Notes under the pieces: generated by a model
Database searches by the model: none
What the model saw: only the letters and a program-made list of their open reading frames with translations
Told to the model about the DNA's origin: nothing
Part shown: positions 16,166 to 22,911 of the stretch, one piece after another
How positions within the stretch are numbered: position 1 is the stretch's first letter
Layout of the letters: each line of letters starts with the position of its first letter
Made by a program: the position numbers and the translations under genes
Virus record (IMG/VR): IMGVR_UViG_3300042691_048653
Location: 1 to 61,711 of that record
Strand: one strand, 5' to 3'
Source: a virus
DNA length: 61,711 nt

Positions 16166-16495
16166 TTATTTTTCTAATTTTTTTATGTTACTTTTAACTA
16201 TCATGTGTAACTCCATTAATTGTTCACCTCTATCTTTTCCTGAAATATAGTTATCATATTCAGTATGAACTTTAATCTTTTCAACTCTAATAACTTCAGA
16301 AATGTTATTAATAGTGTCTTTTTGACCGTTGATCACTTTATTTAAACTATCTATAGTTTGTTCATTACCTTTTTTTACTTTTTCTAGTTTTTTAACACCA
16401 TTAGAATTAATACAAGAACGCATAAAAAAAATAAAAAGTAAGGTAGATAAGATGTGTATCTTATATTTTTTAATAAATTGTAAAATATTTTTCAT
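16166..16495 (-). CDS. Membrane-anchored coiled-coil protein
   Basis: 109 residues. One transmembrane helix at about 13-28 (HILSTLLFIFFMRSC) and then a charged coiled coil to the end. The same layout as the protein at 13707, so it may be a paralogue by topology. A Cys follows the helix (FMRSCINS) but is not a clean lipobox. The upstream region is shared with the divergent gene at 16569. Confidence 0.55.
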   Translation of the reverse strand: MKNILQFIKKYKIHILSTLLFIFFMRSCINSNGVKKLEKVKKGNEQTIDSLNKVINGQKDTINNISEVIRVEKIKVHTEYDNYISGKDRGEQLMELHMIVKSNIKKLEK

Positions 16496-16555
16496 GTTTT
16501 TTTTGTTTTAAACATAATTATTATCTATATAAAGTATATATTCTTATTATTATAA

Positions 16556-16565
16556 ATATTTATAA
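16556..16565 (+). promoter_or_regulatory. ATATTTATAA element, rightward
   Basis: The same decamer as before leftward genes, but here on the plus strand before the rightward gene at 16569. This orientation switch with the gene supports a directional signal. It lies only three bases from the ATG, so a promoter here would give a leaderless or near-leaderless transcript. Confidence 0.4.
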
Positions 16566-16568
16566 AAT

Positions 16569-16961
16569 ATGAATATTAAATCGTTAATAAAAGAAACTAT
16601 ACTAAGGGAAGAAAAATTCCACCAATTAAATGCTGAAATTACTTTCACATTTGACCTATATCACGATTTTGGTGGCCACACAGCACAAAGAAAGTGGAGA
16701 CACGGTAGTAGTGAAAAAATATATGATTTAGATATCGTTAAACTACTTAATGACGCGAAAGAAGATATTATTTACAATATAATAGATGGTTACATAAAAC
16801 CTAATAGAAGATTTATTATCTCTAGAGATGGTGGTGATTATTTAAATGTTGTGGTTAATCCAGAAAAATTAGAGTCAAACCATTGGAATTTGGTCACAAT
16901 AACTGTAATGAAAAAACCTGATTTTACGGTTAGTGCTGGTCAATTACAAATATTTGTATAA
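16569..16961 (+). CDS. Hypothetical protein
   Basis: 130 residues. The N-terminus (MNIKSLIKETILREE) is a short amphipathic helix like those of the genes at 12192 and 12461. The remainder is an alpha/beta domain with GGHTAQRKWRHG near residues 37-48, then YLNVVVNP and WNLVTITVMKK. The pattern of a HxxxR-type motif followed by strands loosely recalls small toxin-like domains (DUF4258/BrnT), but similarity is too weak to name. It is an isolated rightward gene. The element on the opposite strand just after its stop looks like a small RNA gene. Confidence 0.65.
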   Translation: MNIKSLIKETILREEKFHQLNAEITFTFDLYHDFGGHTAQRKWRHGSSEKIYDLDIVKLLNDAKEDIIYNIIDGYIKPNRRFIISRDGGDYLNVVVNPEKLESNHWNLVTITVMKKPDFTVSAGQLQIFV

Positions 16962-17040
16962 AAAAAAACCACGGTATTCTGACCGTGGCTGTTCTTAATG
17001 TATTCTGACAATAAGAACATTTAATTATCTCATTATTTAT
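16961..17040 (-). ncRNA. Candidate small RNA with two hairpins sharing one loop
   Basis: Leftward unit of about 80 bases. From a consensus host-type promoter (17045-17076) a transcript would begin near 17039, form hairpin 1 (GTTCTTA at 16991-16997 with TAAGAAC at 17012-17018, inner mismatch then TG/CA), then hairpin 2 (CCACGG at 16969-16974 with CCGTGG at 16983-16988), and end in eight U. Both loops read TCAGAATA on the transcript, within a repeated decamer GTCAGAATAC. Hairpin 2 plus the U-run is a standard terminator. An identical loop in two different stems suggests a binding sequence under selection: base-pairing to targets or a protein site. The alternative is a plain terminator for the sigma operon. 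Confidence 0.55.
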
Positions 17041-17044
17041 AGTA

Positions 17045-17076
17045 CAAAGATAAATGTTTTATTTTAAAAGGCAAAA
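17045..17076 (-). promoter_or_regulatory. Bacteroidetes-type promoter for the candidate sRNA
   Basis: On the minus strand TTTTG (17072-17076) is followed after exactly 19 bases by TATCTTTG (17045-17052), matching the Bacteroidetes primary-sigma consensus TTTG-N19-TAnnTTTG. It lies between the stop of the gene at 17100 and the two hairpins, so its only product would be the short RNA. Confidence 0.7.
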
Positions 17077-17099
17077 TATTTTTTTAAAAAATATCACTA

Positions 17100-17300
17100 T
17101 TAATACTCCTCTATACCAAAATCGTATTCTTCCTCATCTTGTATTTCATCCCATTCTAATTCTTTAGACCCATCTACATCAACCTCATCGAAAAATTTAT
17201 CTTCATCTTCTTCAAAAAGTTTTGCTTCCTCATCTGTTAACTCTACTGAGTACTTACAAATAGTTGTGTAAGATTCAAACCATACTAATTTTTTTCCCAT
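17100..17300 (-). CDS. Small acidic hypothetical protein
   Basis: 66 residues, very rich in Asp and Glu, with an ordered start (MGKKLVWFESYTTICKYSVEL) and an acidic second half. Acidic small proteins of phages often mimic DNA or bind host proteins, but nothing here proves that. It follows the sigma factor gene by three bases, so the two are expressed together; a partner role with the sigma factor is possible. Confidence 0.6.
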   Translation of the reverse strand: MGKKLVWFESYTTICKYSVELTDEEAKLFEEDEDKFFDEVDVDGSKELEWDEIQDEEEYDFGIEEY

Positions 17301-17303
17301 TTT

Positions 17304-18119
17304 TTATTTTTTTATAAATTCAAATAAATTATCACAATTAGACCTAAGTTTACGTAAACTTTTTTCTTTTATTTGTCTAATTCTTTCTTTGGTTAGACCA
17401 TACTCTTCACCTATTTGTTCCAATGTCATAGCAGAACCGTCAATACCAAAATACATATTTATAATATTTCTCTCCCTGTCAGATAAAATACTTAAAGTTT
17501 TTTCTAAATTATTTTTTAATATTTCATCAGAATAAAAATCATCATCAGGTCTTCCAAAAGAATTATCCTCAATTAAATCAACTAATTCATCACCCTCCTC
17601 ATTTATTTTATCATTAAGTGATGTACATGTTGGGTGATTTAAAGCTGACATATCAACCTCTAAATCAGTCGGTCTTCTATGGTTTAATTGTTCAAATTGA
17701 GCAATCTCTTTGTTTATTTTGGATAATTGGTTTGTGATATTTACGGGTAATCTAACTGTTCTACTATTGTCAGAAAGACATTGTAGTATGGATTGTCTAA
17801 TCCACCAAACAGCATAGGAGATAAACCTAAACCCTCTAGTGTAATCAAATTTTTTAGCGGCTTTAATTAAACCGTAGTTACCTTCATTTATTAAATCAAC
17901 TAAAGGTAGACCTTGATTTTGATATTCTTTAGCGATAGAAATAACAAATCTTAAATTCGCTTTAATTAAAAACTCTATTTGAGATTCATCACCTTCAGCT
18001 ATTTTTTTTGTTATTTCAAACTCCTCCTCTGGGGTTAAAATTTTAGCTTTTCTAACCTCTTTTAGGTAGATTGAAATTGACTCTTCTGATGTGTCGATAA
18101 ATTTTTTGTTGTATGCCAT
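17304..18119 (-). CDS. Phage-encoded sigma-70 family factor, Bacteroidetes RpoD-like
   Basis: 271 residues, close to the short (about 285) RpoD of Bacteroidetes. Region 1.2 (SIYLKEVRKAKILTPEEE) starts at about 16. Region 2 holds LIKANLRFVISIAKEYQNQGL, DLINEGNYGLIKAAKKFD and FRFISYAVWWIRQSIL, then RTVRLPVNI. Region 4 has LSDRERNIINMYFGIDG and the helix-turn-helix MTLEQIGEEYGLTKERIRQIK. All parts for core binding, -10 melting and -35 contact are present, unlike the minimal gp55 of T4. It would redirect host polymerase to phage promoters, perhaps those with ATATTTATAA. It is in an operon behind a host-type promoter at 18539-18570. Confidence 0.95.
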   Translation of the reverse strand: MAYNKKFIDTSEESISIYLKEVRKAKILTPEEEFEITKKIAEGDESQIEFLIKANLRFVISIAKEYQNQGLPLVDLINEGNYGLIKAAKKFDYTRGFRFISYAVWWIRQSILQCLSDNSRTVRLPVNITNQLSKINKEIAQFEQLNHRRPTDLEVDMSALNHPTCTSLNDKINEEGDELVDLIEDNSFGRPDDDFYSDEILKNNLEKTLSILSDRERNIINMYFGIDGSAMTLEQIGEEYGLTKERIRQIKEKSLRKLRSNCDNLFEFIKK

Positions 18120-18122
18120 ATT

Positions 18123-18515
18123 TTATTTTTTTCCGAAAATTAAATTACTATTTTTTGTTTTAAGATTATTAGACTTTGTTTTTTTAGTTTTGTTTGGTTT
18201 TGGTTTGGTTTTTTCTAGTTCTATAATTTCTTTTTCTACCCTATTTTTTTTAATCAAATAAAAATCACCATTCAATGTATACGGTAAATTACATAAATTG
18301 TTTCTTATTGCCGTTATATAAGCCGTTCTTTTTTCTTTATCACTACCCCTTAACTCCATTAAAGTAGATTCTAACTTATCTATTTCAGTAGAAAGATTTT
18401 CTGCGGCCATAGATATAGAGGGTGTTATTAATTCTTCTGGTACTAACACACCATACCACTCTATTTTTTTACCATTTTTTATTATTTTTTCGTACTCAGT
18501 AGTTGAAAACGCCAT
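18123..18515 (-). CDS. Hypothetical protein with basic tail
   Basis: 130 residues. An ordered N-terminal part (IEWYGVLVPEELITPSISM, then a helical segment with DKLESTLMELRG) is followed by a Lys/Thr/Asn-rich tail from about 105. First gene of the sigma operon, three bases before the sigma gene. The basic tail suggests nucleic acid binding. Unknown family. Confidence 0.6.
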   Translation of the reverse strand: MAFSTTEYEKIIKNGKKIEWYGVLVPEELITPSISMAAENLSTEIDKLESTLMELRGSDKEKRTAYITAIRNNLCNLPYTLNGDFYLIKKNRVEKEIIELEKTKPKPNKTKKTKSNNLKTKNSNLIFGKK

Positions 18516-18538
18516 TTTAAAGAATTATTTATTTTTTA

Positions 18539-18570
18539 CAAATATACAAAAAATTAACAATCATTCAAAA
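18539..18570 (-). promoter_or_regulatory. Bacteroidetes-type promoter of the sigma operon
   Basis: On the minus strand TTTTG (18566-18570), a 19-base spacer, then TATATTTG (18539-18546). It overlaps the last codons of the upstream gene and lies about 25 bases before the ATG at 18515. It implies that host RNA polymerase transcribes the phage sigma factor. Confidence 0.7.
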
Positions 18571-18988
18571 TTTTTAACTCTTTTTTTGTTAAACAAGATG
18601 TGTCATAATTATTTTTACTTAATTTATCTAATATCTCGTTTATATCGGTTAATTCGTCTTGGTTGATTTCTGGTGTACTATCTTTAGAGTAACTTTCCAC
18701 CTCTGGTATAATTTGGTCTATTTCTGGGAATAAACCTTTATAGAATTTTTTAGGTAAGTTAACCCCATAATTAACATTATTAGTTATGTCAAAAATTAAA
18801 TAAGCGTTTCTATGTGCCAATAAGTTATATATTTCATCTGTCTTATATGGGCTATAAAAAGTTGCCATAAAAATACCGTTACCATCCACATAATTAACAC
18901 CATCTTCGGAATCTGCAATAAAATTTAAATCTTCGTCGATGCCTTTGGTAGAACCAATTAAGGTTAAAAAATATCTATTATTTCCCAT
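18554..18988 (-). CDS. Hypothetical protein
   Basis: 144 residues. A beta-rich first half (RYFLTLIGSTKGIDEDLNFIADSEDG, FMATFYSP) and an acidic helical tail ending KKELKILNDC. No known motif. It is preceded both by a host-type promoter (19017-19046) and by an ATATTTATAA element (19001-19011), the only gene here with both, so it may be expressed early and late. Confidence 0.6.
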   Translation of the reverse strand: MGNNRYFLTLIGSTKGIDEDLNFIADSEDGVNYVDGNGIFMATFYSPYKTDEIYNLLAHRNAYLIFDITNNVNYGVNLPKKFYKGLFPEIDQIIPEVESYSKDSTPEINQDELTDINEILDKLSKNNYDTSCLTKKELKILNDC

Positions 18989-19000
18989 AGCTTTTTTATT

Positions 19001-19011
19001 TTATAAATATC
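19001..19011 (-). promoter_or_regulatory. ATATTTATAA element upstream of 18988 gene
   Basis: GATATTTATAA on the minus strand, 12 bases before the ATG and five bases downstream of the host-type -7 box. Stacking of the two suggests a switch from host to phage promoter use at the same gene. Confidence 0.5.
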
Positions 19012-19016
19012 TTTAA

Positions 19017-19046
19017 CAAAGATAATGATACTTATTGTATTAACAA
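19017..19046 (-). promoter_or_regulatory. Bacteroidetes-type promoter
   Basis: Minus strand TTG (19044-19046), 19-base spacer, TATCTTTG (19017-19024). The -33 box is CATTG rather than TTTTG, so slightly weaker than the other two. Confidence 0.6.
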
Positions 19047-21407
19047 TGATGAAACATTATTTTTCTTGTTAATTGTTATAATTTTTGTTGCCCAATCTTT
19101 AACAATTTCGTTATGTGTTATTAAAAATATGTTAGGGAACATTTCTGAACATTTTTGAAAAAAGTTACCTACTAGTTCTAGATTCGTGTTAGCCACTTTA
19201 CCAAAAACCTCGTCAAAAACTATTATGTTAGGCTTTGGTAAACAACTAACTTTAGACATAACACATCTTAAAGCTAATGAAGAAACTGTTTTTTCAAACC
19301 CACTACCCTCATTTATTGGGTATTTTATAGAAACCCCATCTAAATCTTCTTTTACAATTAAAAACTCAACTTCTTTTTTATCGTTTATATCTACCTCTAA
19401 TTTGAATGGAGCGGTATCAATCAACAATCTATCTAGTTCAGAATTAATTAGAGGCATAACACTTTTCATTATTATTTTTATGATACCGTTTTTACCAACC
19501 ATCCTTTGATAAACTTCAAATATCATTTTTATTTCTTCTTCAGCCTTTATAGTCTTAATATATTCTTCGTTTTTATCTATTTGGGTTTGATTTTGTTTAT
19601 TTTCGTTTTCTAGTCTTTCACTTAATCTAATTTTGTTTGTTTTATCTAAGTTTAGATTAGAAATTTTAGAATTGTAACCTAATATTTGGCTATCGAGGTC
19701 TTTATTTTTTTCTATGTTTTCTAAATTATCCTCATATCTTTTTTTAAGGTCTAATTTTTCCTTTCTTTCTATCCTTAATTTTTCTAAATCTAATTCTAAT
19801 TTATCTACCATTAAAGAAGTTCTATCATATTCAGATACGGATGATTTAATTTTATCCTGTTCTTCTACTAATGCACTAATTTCTAATAATTTCTCCGTTA
19901 AAGACAATAAATCATTACCTAAATTATTTAATAATACCTTATTTTCTTCTATTTCTTCAGAATGATCAACATCAGCTAAAGGTTGTTTACATAAAGAACA
20001 AAACTCACCCTCTTCTAAATTTTTAATCCTATTTTGTGTTTCTTTTATTTTTGATTTTGTTTTTTCAACCTCTAAATTAAATTCCCTTTCCTTTTTTACA
20101 TATTCTTTATGTAAATCTTCTTCATAAGTAGGTTCATTCATTTTTTCAAAAGATTCTTTAGTGTTTTCATAATCTTCTTTTTTCTTTTTACCTTTTTCGG
20201 TAATACTATCTATTTCTCTATCAATATCTTCAGGTCTTAAATTAATGACTTCACCATCTATCTCAACTTTTTTTGAAATTAAACCCTCTTTTTTACTTGT
20301 GGCTTTATTAATACTATTTTCTAAATCTTTTATTTCAATAGTCGTTTCAACAATTGTATTTTCATTTTCTTTTATATTACTTTTTAGTTCATCAATCTCA
20401 CTTGTTAAGTCAGTAATATTATATTGGTCGGATTTTAAATTTTTCGACCAAGAAGATTTCATCTCTTTAACAATATTTTCTTTATCTTCAATTATTTCCA
20501 ATCCAATAAATCTAGATAATATTCTACCTTTTTCAGTTGGCTTTGTGTGAATAATGTCTTCTAAATTATCAGCGTCAGCAATTATGGTTAATAAAAAATC
20601 ATCAACAGAACCAATAGATTTTTTAATAAATTCTTCAGTTTCACGTCTTTGTTCACCCTCTAAATTTTCAATTGTATTGTCTGGTAATATTCTATAAAAT
20701 GATAAATCAGTCCTAGTATTATACTCTGTACCACCCCTTTTTAATTTTCTACTTACAACCCTTTCTATGATATAATCAACACCATCTATAGCTACTTTAC
20801 CTTTAACAGAAACCTCATCTTTATCTCTAAAGAGATTAAACATTTTTATCGCGGTATTACCTTTTGTTGTAGTATTAAAAAATAAAAATAAAAGTAAATC
20901 TAAGGCTAAAGTTGTTTTACCACCCATATTAAGTGGGTTAGAAGTGATCACTGTAATACCCTCAAGTTCTCTAAAAGAAATTTTATTACTATCACCATAT
21001 GAAAGAAAATTAGACCATTCTAATTCTTTTATATACCAATTACGATACCTATAATCAATATCTCTTTGTTGTGAAAGTTTTTCATTTACCTTGTCATCTA
21101 AACGTAATAATCTATCCCAATCAACATCTACCTTATTATCTGTTACCCACTGCTTAAACAATTTTCTTTGGTAATTTATGTCCATGATATTGTCAGCAAC
21201 AGTCATTTCTACTTCACCATTTTCTGTGGAAACTTTTTTAGGTTTAAATATTACCTGTACATTAGGGTTATTATATTTTTCTGTTATATATTTAGATATT
21301 CTATTAGCCCTTTCTTTTGTATAATTTTCAGGATTGTCTTCCCAAATTAAACGTATTTTAGCCTTATTAGGTATATTAACTTTTGTTAAATTCATCGTTT
21401 TTACCAT
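19032..21407 (-). CDS. 46: gp46-like recombination endonuclease subunit (SbcC/Rad50 family)
   Basis: 791 residues. The ATPase head starts with LEWSNFLSYGD near 129-138. The P-loop NPLNMGGKTT (157-166) keeps GKT but has Pro at the place of the first Gly. A long coiled coil is broken by a zinc hook CSLC (C470, C473). The C-terminal head has the signature near SSLALR and Walker B NIIVFDEV. An N-terminal extension of about 120 residues precedes the usual start and is unique to this type. With gp47 it resects DNA ends for recombination-dependent replication. A second ATG at codon 5 is possible. The gp47 gene lies 1.5 kb upstream in the same operon. Confidence 0.95.
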   Translation of the reverse strand: MVKTMNLTKVNIPNKAKIRLIWEDNPENYTKERANRISKYITEKYNNPNVQVIFKPKKVSTENGEVEMTVADNIMDINYQRKLFKQWVTDNKVDVDWDRLLRLDDKVNEKLSQQRDIDYRYRNWYIKELEWSNFLSYGDSNKISFRELEGITVITSNPLNMGGKTTLALDLLLFLFFNTTTKGNTAIKMFNLFRDKDEVSVKGKVAIDGVDYIIERVVSRKLKRGGTEYNTRTDLSFYRILPDNTIENLEGEQRRETEEFIKKSIGSVDDFLLTIIADADNLEDIIHTKPTEKGRILSRFIGLEIIEDKENIVKEMKSSWSKNLKSDQYNITDLTSEIDELKSNIKENENTIVETTIEIKDLENSINKATSKKEGLISKKVEIDGEVINLRPEDIDREIDSITEKGKKKKEDYENTKESFEKMNEPTYEEDLHKEYVKKEREFNLEVEKTKSKIKETQNRIKNLEEGEFCSLCKQPLADVDHSEEIEENKVLLNNLGNDLLSLTEKLLEISALVEEQDKIKSSVSEYDRTSLMVDKLELDLEKLRIERKEKLDLKKRYEDNLENIEKNKDLDSQILGYNSKISNLNLDKTNKIRLSERLENENKQNQTQIDKNEEYIKTIKAEEEIKMIFEVYQRMVGKNGIIKIIMKSVMPLINSELDRLLIDTAPFKLEVDINDKKEVEFLIVKEDLDGVSIKYPINEGSGFEKTVSSLALRCVMSKVSCLPKPNIIVFDEVFGKVANTNLELVGNFFQKCSEMFPNIFLITHNEIVKDWATKIITINKKNNVSSLLIQ

Positions 21408-21455
21408 GTATTTTTATTTAAAATATAAACATTTTTTTTTAATAAATAAACTATC

Positions 21456-22094
21456 TTATTCACCATAGATATCCTCACCATCTCTTTCAGCTTTTGAAAC
21501 CCATGTGATTACATTATTTAATCCTCGACCCTGTGGTCTATTATCAATAACTTTTTCTTTTGGTTTAGGTTGAAAGTTTCTATTTTTTTCAAGTTCCAAT
21601 TCTATTTTTAAGTTCTCTACTTGTTGTTCTAATTTTTTTACTTTTTCATCATTATTTGTACCAACAAAGACTTCTTTTTCTACTACAACTTCTTTAATTA
21701 TTTCGACAGGCACCTCAATTATTTTTTCTATTATAATTTCTTTTTCTAAGGTTTTTGTTTTACCTTTTACTTGTTTTTCGACAATAACTTCTTTAATTAT
21801 TTCAATAGGGACTTCTTTAATGACCTCAACAATTTTTTCAACTTCAATAGGTACTTCTTTAATAATTTCTTTTTCGACAAAGATTTCTTTAATTATCTCA
21901 ACAGGGACTTCTTTAATGACTTCCTTTTCAATTACTTCAGCTTCTTTTTGACCAATTTTAAATGGTGTAGTACCGTATTTTTCTGTATTATACCCTTGTC
22001 TTAACATTCTTATCATAAAAGCATTTAAATCGGTTATATCGTTTAATCTACAATATTCCCAAATCTCATCTTTTATATCTTTAGGTATTTCCAT
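21456..22094 (-). CDS. Hypothetical protein with EVPVEIIKEV repeats
   Basis: 212 residues. An ordered N-terminal domain of about 50 (MEIPKDIKDEIWEYCRLND, a small helical fold) is followed by about 95 residues of VPVEIIKEV-type repeats with alternating V/I and K/E, then a coiled coil and a basic tail with QGRGLNN. The repeat should form extended charged beta or solenoid fibres. It lies between the gp46 gene and 22094, in a TAATG-like overlap with the latter. It may connect the nuclease to other replication proteins; unproven. The antisense strand opens as an artefact of the repeat. Confidence 0.65.
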   Translation of the reverse strand: MEIPKDIKDEIWEYCRLNDITDLNAFMIRMLRQGYNTEKYGTTPFKIGQKEAEVIEKEVIKEVPVEIIKEIFVEKEIIKEVPIEVEKIVEVIKEVPIEIIKEVIVEKQVKGKTKTLEKEIIIEKIIEVPVEIIKEVVVEKEVFVGTNNDEKVKKLEQQVENLKIELELEKNRNFQPKPKEKVIDNRPQGRGLNNVITWVSKAERDGEDIYGE

Positions 22095-22687
22095 TAAAAT
22101 TTATGTATTAATTTACTATCACCAATTGAATTTGATTTGTTTTCCTCTTTTGTTACTTGGTTATTTCTACCATACCTTTCAAAAAATCTTTCAGGTTCTA
22201 TTACAGTTGGTACTGGTTCACTATAAGAGGGGTCATACCAATAATCAGTATTTATTGTACCATACCTTATTATTGGTCTAATAATTGGGTCGAAGTTCAT
22301 TGGGTCATATGTTATATTAAATTGAATTACATAAATAAAAACTTCTTCATTATTGTTTAAATGTTCACTTATTTTAGTGGTTAATTCATAAAAACTACTA
22401 AAGGCCACAGAATTCATCGATAAGGTCTTTTGATTAGGTGTACCAGTTAAAACTGGATCGACCAATCTACGCCTATTTTCAGGATGTGTGATTAAATTTA
22501 CTGGTGAGTTTACGATATAAACTTTTTGGCCATCAAAATATTCCATTAAAGCTAATAATTGTTCACGAAAATTTTCATAATTTTCTCTTAATAATTGTGC
22601 ACCATTTCTAATACTATCATCTATGTTATGAAAACTATTACTAATTAATTTTGCTTTTTTTTCTTCTAAAGTTAAATTTCTACACAT
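22094..22687 (-). CDS. Hypothetical protein
   Basis: 197 residues. N-terminal helices with a segment ISNSFHNIDDSIRNGAQLL, then beta strands with KVYIVNSPVNLITHP and a C-terminal Tyr/Pro-rich stretch. No motif recognised. It is placed between the gp46 and gp47 genes and coupled to both neighbours, so probably part of the recombination or replication unit. Confidence 0.65.
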   Translation of the reverse strand: MCRNLTLEEKKAKLISNSFHNIDDSIRNGAQLLRENYENFREQLLALMEYFDGQKVYIVNSPVNLITHPENRRRLVDPVLTGTPNQKTLSMNSVAFSSFYELTTKISEHLNNNEEVFIYVIQFNITYDPMNFDPIIRPIIRYGTINTDYWYDPSYSEPVPTVIEPERFFERYGRNNQVTKEENKSNSIGDSKLIHKF

Positions 22688-22688
22688 T

Positions 22689-22910
22689 TTATTTAAAATT
22701 AAAACCCAAATTATTTTTAAAAGGTTCGATTGTATAAGCTTTTAACCTTTTATCATCTATTTTTATTTTCTTTGTCTCTCCATTTTCAAAATTAACAACC
22801 CAATTACCCATACCTTTACATTTACATCTAGGTTGTTCTTTACCCTCAATATAACCAATCATTGGGTCCGAAAATGAATCCTCAAAAATTACTTTATCAC
22901 CAACATTCAT
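22689..22910 (-). CDS. Small beta-rich hypothetical protein
   Basis: 73 residues, starting MNVGDKVIFEDSFSD, with CKCKGMGNWVVNFENGETKKI. A short SH3/KOW-like barrel is plausible. The two adjacent Cys may bind metal. It is one base from both neighbours in the gp46/47 operon. Confidence 0.55.
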   Translation of the reverse strand: MNVGDKVIFEDSFSDPMIGYIEGKEQPRCKCKGMGNWVVNFENGETKKIKIDDKRLKAYTIEPFKNNLGFNFK

Positions 22911-22911
22911 T

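Noticed and set aside
16569-16961. BrnT/DUF4258 toxin call
   Set aside because: Only a few residues match; no antitoxin-like gene on the same strand.
16940-17020. A 26-codon minus-strand frame (starting MFLLSEYIKN) running through both hairpins
   Set aside because: It passes through the terminator U-run and into the 3' end of the opposite gene; both stems and loops explain the sequence better as RNA structure.
21771-22004. Plus-strand frame rich in NFF/NDF opposite the VPVEIIKEV protein
   Set aside because: It is the antisense shadow of the charged repeat; no leader or promoter and biased composition.
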